Source of the DNA: Burkholderia sp. MS389 | GTDB lineage: Bacteria; Pseudomonadota; Gammaproteobacteria; Burkholderiales; Burkholderiaceae | Reading direction: 5' to 3' | DNA length: 64,000 bases | Assembly (NCBI RefSeq): GCF_016899425.1 | Contig: NZ_CP045994.1 | Coordinates: forward strand, 3,224,001-3,288,000 | Part shown: piece by piece, positions 57,761-64,000 of the stretch | How positions within the stretch are numbered: the stretch's first letter is position 1 | How the letters are laid out: the number at the start of each line of letters is the position of its first letter | Notes under the pieces: generated by a model | What the model was told of the DNA's origin: nothing | The model's input: the letters and a program-made list of their open reading frames with translations, nothing else | Database searches by the model: none | Made by a program: the position numbers and the translations under genes

Positions 57761-58257
57761 GATCGATTCAGGCTGATGGCAGAAAGTGCGGTGCGAAACG
57801 CGCAGGGTTGAACGGCAAGGCGGCGGGCGTGTCGGGCGCTCGCCCGACACCGTCGGGCGACGCGAAACGCGCCGGTTGGACTCGTGCGGGCGCGTTCGGT
57901 TCGCGGCCGTCGCGAGCGGGCGGACAGGCGGCGAAACGAGCGCCGCATGGGCCCAGCCGGGCCGCGGGCAACGCGAAAGCGGCCATTATACGTGGCCGCG
58001 AACGGCGTTTTCGCGAACCGGGCAGCGGACGTCCGCAACCCCGTTGCGCGAGCATCGCACGGGAATGCGGCGGGCACGCGTGCTCGAAGCCGCGCGAAAG
58101 GCGTGCGCAGGCGGCGTGCAAGCCGGGTTGCGGCGCCATGCAGCAGGCGGGGCGCGGCGCGATGTCGCGTGAAGTTTCGGGAAGGGTCGCGCATCGTCCG
58201 GACGGGCGCCGGTGCGCGGTACGGACGCTGGCGCTTGCGCCGACGCCCGCATGCAGG
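57761..58257. other. 497-base intergenic region upstream of dacC
   Basis: No credible gene is visible; open frames here have shadow composition. On the minus strand a consensus -10 TATAAT is found at 57990-57985 with no good -35, about 225 bases before dacC. Otherwise the region is ordinary GC-rich sequence with many short GC inverted repeats. Confidence 0.5.
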
Positions 58258-58902
58258 CTAGCGCCACGCGTCGACGACGATGCGCTTCAGCACGTGCAGC
58301 TTGCGATGGAGGAAATGCTCGGCGCCGGGGATCACGACGACCGGCAGCTCCTGCGGCCGCGCCCAGTCGTACACCGACGCGATCGGCACCGTGTCGTCGG
58401 TTTCGCCGTGGATCACGAGCGTGTTCTCGGGCACGTCGGCCACCTGCCAGCGGCTCGCGGCCGTGCCGACGAACACCATCCGCTCGATCGTCTCGCCCGC
58501 GTCGCGCAGGCGCTTCGCGACGTGCGACAGCACGAAGGTGCCGAACGAGAAGCCCGCGAGCACGAGCGGCAGGTCCGCATACGCGGGCTGCGCGCGCATG
58601 TGCGCGAGCACCGCGAGAAGATCGTCGGCCTCGCCCGCGCCGTTGTCGTGCACGCCTTCGGTCGCGCCGACGCCACGGAAGTTCGACCGGTAGACGACAT
58701 AGTTCAGTTGCACGAGCGTGCGCGCGAGCGTCTGCGCGACCTTGTTGTCCATCGTGCCGCCGAACAGCGGATGCGGGTGCGCGACGAGCGCGATGCCGCG
58801 CGGCGCGGCGCCGCTTTCGCGCACGGCGTCGGGCAGGTCGACCGCGATTTCGATCTGGCCGATCGGGCCCGCGATCAGCGATTTCTGCGTATGAACGTTC
58901 AT
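58258..58902 (-). CDS. Alpha/beta hydrolase family protein
   Basis: A 214-residue alpha/beta hydrolase of the small esterase/peptidase class. It has VAHPHPLFGGTMDNKVAQTL, the nucleophile elbow GFSFGTFVLS with Ser as nucleophile, an Asp in HGETDDTVP and the catalytic His in IPGAEHFLHRKLHVL. The substrate is unknown. ATG 58902 starts 13 bases after the ferredoxin stop, so both are in one transcript. Confidence 0.9.
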   Translation of the reverse strand: MNVHTQKSLIAGPIGQIEIAVDLPDAVRESGAAPRGIALVAHPHPLFGGTMDNKVAQTLARTLVQLNYVVYRSNFRGVGATEGVHDNGAGEADDLLAVLAHMRAQPAYADLPLVLAGFSFGTFVLSHVAKRLRDAGETIERMVFVGTAASRWQVADVPENTLVIHGETDDTVPIASVYDWARPQELPVVVIPGAEHFLHRKLHVLKRIVVDAWR

Positions 58903-58915
58903 TCGGCCGGCCCGC

Positions 58916-59233
58916 TCAGATCTTCAGGCGGTCGACGACGTTGCCGTCGCGCAGGTGCGACTCGACGATCTCGTCGATGTCGGCCTGGTCGACGTACGTG
59001 TACCACGTGCCTTCCGGATACACGACCATCACCGGCCCTTCCTCGCAGCGGTCGAGGCAGCCGGCCTTGTTGATGCGCACCTTGCCTGGCCCCGCGAGAC
59101 CGAGTTCCTTCACGCGCTTTTTCGCGTATTCCTGCATGGTCTGCGCATTGCATTGCGCGCAGCTCGGGCGCTCGGCGCCCGGATCGCGCTGGTTCAGGCA
59201 GAAGAAGACGTGGTGCTGGTAGTAGGAATCCAT
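58916..59233 (-). CDS. Thioredoxin-like [2Fe-2S] ferredoxin
   Basis: A 105-residue protein of the thioredoxin-like 2Fe-2S ferredoxin family. The cluster cysteines are in HHVFFCLNQRDPGAERPSC near the N-terminus and in INKAGCLDRCEEGPVMVVYP later. Redox partners are not known. A -10 TATAAT is visible on the minus strand at 59327-59322, about 90 bases upstream. It is the first gene of a two-gene unit with the hydrolase. Confidence 0.9.
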   Translation of the reverse strand: MDSYYQHHVFFCLNQRDPGAERPSCAQCNAQTMQEYAKKRVKELGLAGPGKVRINKAGCLDRCEEGPVMVVYPEGTWYTYVDQADIDEIVESHLRDGNVVDRLKI

Positions 59234-59387
59234 GATGGTGACGAGCGGCCCGGCACGAGGCCGTGCGCAAAGAAGGGCGATGAATTGCCGTTGCGCAAGG
59301 CGGCAACGGAGGATGCCGACGATTATAGCGACCGGCGCACGCGGCTGCCCGCGGCACGGCCGCCGCCGCGCGGCCCGGGCTGCCGCG

Positions 59388-60539
59388 TCAGCGGCGCAGC
59401 GCGGCCGGCAGCCACGCGTGCTCGACGCGCTGGCCGAGCCAGATCAGCGCCGCGTAGGGCCAGATCCACGCGAGCCAGCGCGCGAGGCTGTTGAAGTGCA
59501 CGTAGCGGCCCTGCCGCCACCCCGATAGCGTGAAGTCGAAGAACGGGTTGACCGGCAGCAGGTTCACGAGCGCGACGCCGGCCAGCAGCGCGAGCGCCGC
59601 GAGCATCGCGCGCCACGTCGCCGGCACGCGCAACGCGACGAGCGCCGCCGCGAAGCCGAGCTCGATGCCGAGCCGCGCGCCGGGCGTCGCCCACACGACG
59701 ACGAGGCCGGTAGCCGACTGCATGAACGTTGCGGCCGCCTTCAGCACCAGCGTGGCGACCACCAGCGCGATCAGCAGCCGGATGCGCGGCGCGCGCGGGC
59801 GCATCGCGAGCGACGCGATCGCCAGCGCGGCGAACAGCATCAGCCCGCCGAGCACGGCTTCCCACGCGGAATCGGACAGCCAGCCGTCGACCCGCTCGGG
59901 CCATTCGCTGACGCGCCACGCGGCCGGCAGCCACGCGAGCAGCGCGTCCTGCATCGACGCGTCGGCGCGCTCCCACAGCGCGGCCGGCCAGTCGCCGATG
60001 CCGAACAGGAACGGCGACGGAAACACGATCGCGAACGGCCACAGCGCGGCGAGCAGCAGCGGCGTCGAACCGTCGGCCTCCAGCCACGCGAAGCGCAGCC
60101 GGCGCAGCGCGCCGCGGTCGAGCAGCGCGCCGGTGGCCGGCGCGGCGAGCGCCGCGCCCAGCAGCGCGCCGAGCGCGTTGGCGCCAAGGTCGAGATTCGA
60201 CGCGACGCGCGTCGGCAGGTAGGTCTGCAGCGCCTCCATCGCGCCCGACAGCAGCACGCCGAGCCCGCCCGCGATCAGCGTCGCGGCCACGCCGCGCCAG
60301 CGCGGGTGCAGCGCGAGCACGCCGAGCGCGCCGAACGGCAGATAGCCGAGCACGTTCGTGGCCACGTCGAACGCGGTCACGTAGCGCTGCATCGGCGCGA
60401 ACAGGTAATCGAACGGGCCGATGCCGAGCGACAGCCAGCCTTCGAACGGATACAGCGACGCATAGACGATCAGCGCCGCGTAAGCGGCAAACGCCTGCCG
60501 CGCGAGCGGTGACGCGCGATGCGTGCCCGGCACGTTCAT
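59388..60539 (-). CDS. VanZ-like multi-pass membrane protein
   Basis: A 383-residue membrane protein. The N-terminal part (about residues 17-150) matches VanZ-like proteins (ASLYPFEGW, then DVATNVLGYLPFGALGVLAL and SNLDLGANALGALLG). More helices fill the C-terminal half. VanZ confers teicoplanin resistance in enterococci, but most VanZ-like proteins of proteobacteria have no known function and no resistance role should be assumed. ATG 60539 starts after a short tandem repeat. It lies downstream of the Mce transporter operon. Confidence 0.85.
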   Translation of the reverse strand: MNVPGTHRASPLARQAFAAYAALIVYASLYPFEGWLSLGIGPFDYLFAPMQRYVTAFDVATNVLGYLPFGALGVLALHPRWRGVAATLIAGGLGVLLSGAMEALQTYLPTRVASNLDLGANALGALLGAALAAPATGALLDRGALRRLRFAWLEADGSTPLLLAALWPFAIVFPSPFLFGIGDWPAALWERADASMQDALLAWLPAAWRVSEWPERVDGWLSDSAWEAVLGGLMLFAALAIASLAMRPRAPRIRLLIALVVATLVLKAAATFMQSATGLVVVWATPGARLGIELGFAAALVALRVPATWRAMLAALALLAGVALVNLLPVNPFFDFTLSGWRQGRYVHFNSLARWLAWIWPYAALIWLGQRVEHAWLPAALRR

Positions 60540-60540
60540 C

Positions 60541-60573
60541 GCGGATGCAATCGCGGATGCAATCGCGGCTGCA
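60541..60573. repeat. 12-base tandem repeat between two genes
   Basis: GCGGATGCAATC is repeated 2.75 times with a final variant, directly upstream of the VanZ-like start. It lies between that gene and the stop of the lipoprotein gene at 60583. Confidence 0.8.
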
Positions 60574-60582
60574 CGTCGGCCG

Positions 60583-61206
60583 TCACGGCGTGCCCGCGTA
60601 CGCCTGCACGCCGACCCACGCGGCGATCTGCGACACGAGTTCGTCGCTGGCCGCCGCGAGCGCACGCGCGCCGCCGGCCGCGTCGGGCGTGCTCGACGGC
60701 GCGCGCGCGACGAACGTGCGCTGGCCGAGCACCTTGCCGTCCTGCATCAACGTCGCGCGCGCGGTCACCGCGCCGTGGCTTTGCGACTGCCCATCGAAAA
60801 CCTGTTCGAATTCGCTCAGGTCGACCTTGAGCGTCGGCGCGCGCACGCCGTCGGCGCCTTCGAGCACCGTCCCGCGCGACGACAGCGCGCCGCGCAGCCG
60901 CTGCGTGAGCAGTTGCGCGGGCGGCGCGGTCCAGCGGCTGTCGCGATAGACGGCCACGTGCTGCGCATCGGCATACGCCAGGCGGTACGCGAACTTGTCG
61001 GAATCGAGCGCGTCCGGCGCGGCGACGTCGAGCACCTTCAGCGCGGGGCCCGAACCGGTGGTCGTCACCGACGACGCGGGCCCGAGGTCGTAGCGGATAT
61101 TGGACAGCACCGCGTCGTTGCCGGCGCAGCCGGCCGCCAGTGCGAGCGTCAGCACGCCCAGCGCGGCCGCGGCCGGGCGCAGCGTGCGGTCAAGGATTCG
61201 TGGCAT
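60583..61206 (-). CDS. ABC-type transport auxiliary lipoprotein (PqiC/DUF330-like)
   Basis: A 207-residue lipoprotein with a clear signal and lipobox (LALAAGCAGND). The DUF330/PqiC-type domain is recognisable in YDLGPASSVTTTG, the LSEFEQVFDG segment and ELVSQIAAWVG. Such lipoproteins partner MCE/Mla-type transporters and help lipid movement through the envelope. ATG 61206 has an AGGA ribosome site. It is the last gene of the MlaE-like/MlaF-like/MlaD-like operon. Confidence 0.88.
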   Translation of the reverse strand: MPRILDRTLRPAAAALGVLTLALAAGCAGNDAVLSNIRYDLGPASSVTTTGSGPALKVLDVAAPDALDSDKFAYRLAYADAQHVAVYRDSRWTAPPAQLLTQRLRGALSSRGTVLEGADGVRAPTLKVDLSEFEQVFDGQSQSHGAVTARATLMQDGKVLGQRTFVARAPSSTPDAAGGARALAAASDELVSQIAAWVGVQAYAGTP

Positions 61207-61289
61207 GGCGTATTCCTGCATGATGTTTCCGGTTTCGATGGGCGTCATGACCCGGCCGTTTCCGGCTGGACCCTCGATGGGTTTGCGCT

Positions 61290-62219
61290 TCACTTCCCGG
61301 CCGTCGCACCCGGCCAGACGAAGCCCGCCTCGCCGGGCCCCGGGGCCGCGCCGGGCGAGCCGAACAACAGACTGCGCGGGTTGCGGCCAAGTTCACCGGC
61401 GACGTCCTTCAATTGCCGCGACGCGTCGCCAACGCTGTCGGCCAGCGCATTGAAGCGCGGCAGCGTGTCGTACTGCACGCGCGCGTTGAGGCCGTTCAGC
61501 GCGACGCCGACCTGCTCGGCGGCCGTGCCGGCCTTGTTCAGGTTCGACACGAGCGGCCCGTTCGGCTGCAGCAGCGTGTTCGCCGACGCCATCGCGCGGT
61601 TCACCTCGTGCATCGTCTCCGGCAGCGCGGTGACTGCCGGGCCGAGCTGCCTGGTCAGCGTCGCGGCGCCGTCGGCCGCGTGCTGCAGGCTTTCGGCGGT
61701 CGCGCGCAACTGCTCGCGCATCTCGGGCGACATCAGCGCGTTCGCGCTCTTCGCGGCCAGTTCGAGCTGCCGCAGCAGCACGTCGCCGCGCTCCTGGATC
61801 TGGTCGAACAGGCTCGGCCGCATCGGGATCTGCGCGATCGCCTTCGGCGACGACGGCAGCGGCGCCAGATCGCGCCCCGTATCCTCGAGCTGCACGAACG
61901 CGATGCCGGTCACGCCCTGGAAGCCGAGGCTGCCGTAGGTCGACTGCGTGATCGGCGCGTCGTGATCGACGAGAATGCGGATCCGGATCTGGCCCGGATG
62001 CGTGCGATCGAAGCCGATCGACTGCACCTTGCCGACGTCGAGGCCGCGAAAGCGCACGGCCGCGTCCGGGAACAGCCCGGTCACGTTGGTGCGCGCGAGC
62101 AGGTCGTACGGCACGCGCACGGTGCGGTCGACGTTGAACCAGAACACGGTGCCCGCGATCGCGAGCGTCAGCGCGATCGTGAACAGGCCGGCCCAGAACG
62201 CATGTGATTTGTTTTCCAT
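61290..62219 (-). CDS. MCE-domain (MlaD-like) lipid transport protein
   Basis: A 309-residue membrane-anchored MCE protein. A helix (about residues 8-28) is followed by one MCE domain (about 40-118, VTGLFPDAAVRFRGLDVGKV) and a long helical, partly coiled region to the C-terminus. MlaD-family proteins form hexamers that bind phospholipids in the periplasm. The longer frame reaching 62672 overlaps the ATPase gene and is not used. It lies 17 bases after the ATPase stop. Confidence 0.93.
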   Translation of the reverse strand: MENKSHAFWAGLFTIALTLAIAGTVFWFNVDRTVRVPYDLLARTNVTGLFPDAAVRFRGLDVGKVQSIGFDRTHPGQIRIRILVDHDAPITQSTYGSLGFQGVTGIAFVQLEDTGRDLAPLPSSPKAIAQIPMRPSLFDQIQERGDVLLRQLELAAKSANALMSPEMREQLRATAESLQHAADGAATLTRQLGPAVTALPETMHEVNRAMASANTLLQPNGPLVSNLNKAGTAAEQVGVALNGLNARVQYDTLPRFNALADSVGDASRQLKDVAGELGRNPRSLLFGSPGAAPGPGEAGFVWPGATAGK

Positions 62220-62236
62220 TCGCGGGTTCCTTGCTT

Positions 62237-63136
62237 CTACAGCTCGACGCTCGACAGCGCCGGTTCGAGGGCCGCCTTCGGCAGCTTCGCGCGCCGCTCG
62301 GGCGGCAGCGCCTGCAATGCGCGGCGCCCGCGCAGCCCCAGGAAATATTCGTGGATGAACGGATGGTCGACGTTCGCGGCCTCCTCGACGGGCGCGGCGA
62401 CCAGCACCTTGCGATCGGCCAGCACCGCGACGCGCGTCGACAGCGCGACCATCGTGTCGAGGTCGTGCGTCACCATCACGACGGTCAGCCCGAGCGTGCG
62501 GTGCAGCGTCGCGATCAGCTCGACGAATTCGTCGGACGCCTGCGGATCGAGGCCGGCCGTCGGCTCGTCGAGGAACAGCAGCTCGGGCTCCAGCGCGATC
62601 GCGCGCGCGATGCCGACCCGCTTCACCATCCCGCCCGACAGCGCGGCCGGCATCTTCGACGCGTGCTTGCACGGCAGCCCGACCATCTCGAGCTTCAGCA
62701 TCACGATGTCGTGCAGCAGGTCCGGCGGCACGCGGCCGAGCTCGCGCAGCGGCTGCGCGACGTTGTCGAACACCGTCATCGACGAGAACAGCGCGCCCTG
62801 CTGGAACAGCATCCCCGAACGCGTGCGCATCATCCGCGCGGTCGCGTCGTCGATCGTCGCCGTATCCTCGCCGAACACCTTGATCGTGCCCGACGTCGGC
62901 CGCTCGAGGCCGAGGATCTGGCGCACGAGCGTCGTCTTGCCGGAGCCCGACCCGCCGACGATCGACACGATCTCGCCGCGCCGCACGTCGAAATCGAGCT
63001 TCTGGTGAACGACGTTGCGCCCGTAGCGCTTGGTCAGGTTGCGTACCTCGATCACGAGGTCGCCGGCGTCGGCGGCCGCGTCAGGCCCGGCGCCGATCGC
63101 CGCGGCATGCGCGGTCGTGTCGTTCGATGCGTTCAT
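62237..63136 (-). CDS. MlaF-like ABC transporter ATPase
   Basis: ATP-binding subunit of an Mla/Mce-type lipid transporter, 299 residues. It shows Walker A IVGGSGSGKTTLVRQIL, Q-loop MLFQQGALFSSMTV, signature ALSGGMVKRVGIARAIALEP, Walker B LLFLDEPTAGLD and switch His VMVTHDLDTMVAL. An Ala-rich N-terminal stretch (about residues 7-25) precedes the domain. ATG 63136 overlaps the MlaE-like stop by 4 bases. Confidence 0.94.
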   Translation of the reverse strand: MNASNDTTAHAAAIGAGPDAAADAGDLVIEVRNLTKRYGRNVVHQKLDFDVRRGEIVSIVGGSGSGKTTLVRQILGLERPTSGTIKVFGEDTATIDDATARMMRTRSGMLFQQGALFSSMTVFDNVAQPLRELGRVPPDLLHDIVMLKLEMVGLPCKHASKMPAALSGGMVKRVGIARAIALEPELLFLDEPTAGLDPQASDEFVELIATLHRTLGLTVVMVTHDLDTMVALSTRVAVLADRKVLVAAPVEEAANVDHPFIHEYFLGLRGRRALQALPPERRAKLPKAALEPALSSVEL

Positions 63137-64000
63137 CCGAGCCCCACGTTCTGGAACAGGATCGCGAACACCGCGTCGGCGAGGATCACGACCGTGATCG
63201 ACGACACGACCGACGTGGTCGTGCCTTCGCCGAGGCTCTGCGAGTTCGCCTTGATCCGGAAGCCGAAATGGCACGCGACCAGTGCGATCAGCATGCCGAA
63301 CACGACGCCCTTGCCGACGCCGATGTACAGGTTCGCGATCGGCACGACGCCCGGCAGCGAGCGCACGAAATAGTTGATGTCGATGCCGAGCACCAGCTTC
63401 GCGGCGAGCGCGCCGCCCGTCAGCGCGATGATGTTGGTCCACATCACGAGCAGCGGCATCGCGACGCCGAGCGCGAGCACGCGCGGCAGGATCAGCCGCA
63501 GCCCGTGCGGGATGCCCATCACGCGCATCGCGTCGAGCTCCTCGGTCACGCGCATCACGCCGATCTGCGCGGTGATCGCCGAGCCCGAGCGGCCCGCGAC
63601 GAGGATCGCCGACAGCACGGGACCGAGCTCGCGGATCACCGACAGCCCGAGAATGTTCACGATATAGCGGTTCGCGCCGAACATCTGCAACTGCTGCGCG
63701 GACAGGTAGCTGAGCACGATGCCGATCAGGAACGCGACGAGCGCGGTGATCGGCAGCGCCTGCGCGCCGGCGCTGTAGATGTTCGCCGAGGTCTCCTTCC
63801 ACGGCATCGTCCGCGGGCGGCGCAGCACCGACAGCGCGTCGAGGATCACGCGGCCGAACATCGCGATGCCACCCTGCAGGTGTTCGCCGAACGCGAAGAT
63901 CGCCAGGCCGAGCCGCGTGACGGGATCGAACCGCACGATGCGCTCGGGCGCCTCGCGCTGGCTGTCGAGCCGTTCGATGCGCTCGAAGATCGTGCGCTGC
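63133..64000 (-). CDS. MlaE-like lipid ABC permease, 5' end missing
   Basis: Permease of the MlaE/TGD1 family, which moves lipids with the MlaF-type ATPase. The frame is open from the right window edge to the stop at 63133; about 288 codons are visible. Family motifs AFLIGIVLSYLSAQQLQMFG, VIRELGPVLSAILVAGRSGS and the MRVTEELDAMRVMGI segment are intact, with five helices. The upstream part without a stop indicates an N-terminal extension beyond the window. Confidence 0.93.
   Translation of the reverse strand, partial: QRTIFERIERLDSQREAPERIVRFDPVTRLGLAIFAFGEHLQGGIAMFGRVILDALSVLRRPRTMPWKETSANIYSAGAQALPITALVAFLIGIVLSYLSAQQLQMFGANRYIVNILGLSVIRELGPVLSAILVAGRSGSAITAQIGVMRVTEELDAMRVMGIPHGLRLILPRVLALGVAMPLLVMWTNIIALTGGALAAKLVLGIDINYFVRSLPGVVPIANLYIGVGKGVVFGMLIALVACHFGFRIKANSQSLGEGTTTSVVSSITVVILADAVFAILFQNVGLG

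Noticed and set aside
59388-60539. Glycopeptide resistance gene
   Set aside because: Only general VanZ-like similarity; no vanRSHAXY genes are nearby and the organism type is Gram-negative.

Overview
The window is a stretch of high-GC (roughly two-thirds G+C), densely coding bacterial core genome. Gene content, gene order and protein style point to a beta-proteobacterium of the genus Burkholderia, most likely the B. cepacia complex, primary chromosome; this is inferred from recognised families and synteny, not from a database search. I annotate 63 protein genes, two of them cut by the window edges. I see no rRNA, tRNA, insertion sequence, prophage or CRISPR array. Long ORFs antisense to the genes are GC-driven shadows and are left out.

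Region 1 (1-9600, minus strand) is the aa3-type cytochrome c oxidase locus: DUF2244 protein, ctaC (with cytochrome c and OmpA-like domains fused to the C-terminus), ctaD, a 46-residue assembly protein, ctaG, a DUF2970 protein, ctaE, surf1, an SCO-like protein, ctaA and ctaB (cut at the left edge). A plus-strand DUF2909 gene sits inside. Region 2 (9835-18735) is housekeeping: a BioC-like methyltransferase divergent from comF, trmL, a macro-domain protein, the yibN-like/grxC/secB/gpsA cluster, gpmA, a C-terminal processing protease and a MoeB/ThiF-type E1 enzyme. Region 3 (18804-26245, minus) runs glnK-amtB, gshA-gshB and EIIA-HPr-EI of a PTS with no local EIIB/EIIC.

Region 4 (26602-37531) holds ubiK, comM, an intergenic cluster of DnaA-box-like sites, a lipoprotein, a TlpA-like thioredoxin, dctA-dctB-dctD (C4-dicarboxylate uptake and its sigma-54 two-component system), and an ActP-like symporter with its DUF485 partner. 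Region 5 (37627-44607) is an acyl-CoA degradation operon (fused hydratase/dehydrogenase, two PimC/PimD-like acyl-CoA dehydrogenases, CaiB-type CoA-transferase) divergent from a LysR regulator. Region 6 (44695-51658) carries a lipoprotein gamma-glutamyltransferase, a short trimeric autotransporter adhesin and a TauABC-like ABC transporter. Region 7 (51901-60539) has lipA-lipB, a DUF2917/LysR pair, DUF493, a D-amino-acid aminotransferase, a D,D-carboxypeptidase, a hydrolase, a thioredoxin-like ferredoxin and a VanZ-like protein. Region 8 (60583-right edge) is an Mce/Mla-type lipid ABC system.

The most notable signals outside ordinary annotation are: two textbook sigma-54 (-24/-12) promoters, before glnK-amtB and dctA, the latter with a perfect palindrome upstream; a DnaA-box dyad downstream of comM; the CtaC-OmpA fusion; and perfect palindromes between the acyl-CoA operon and its LysR gene. 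I do not see a clearly new multi-gene system here.
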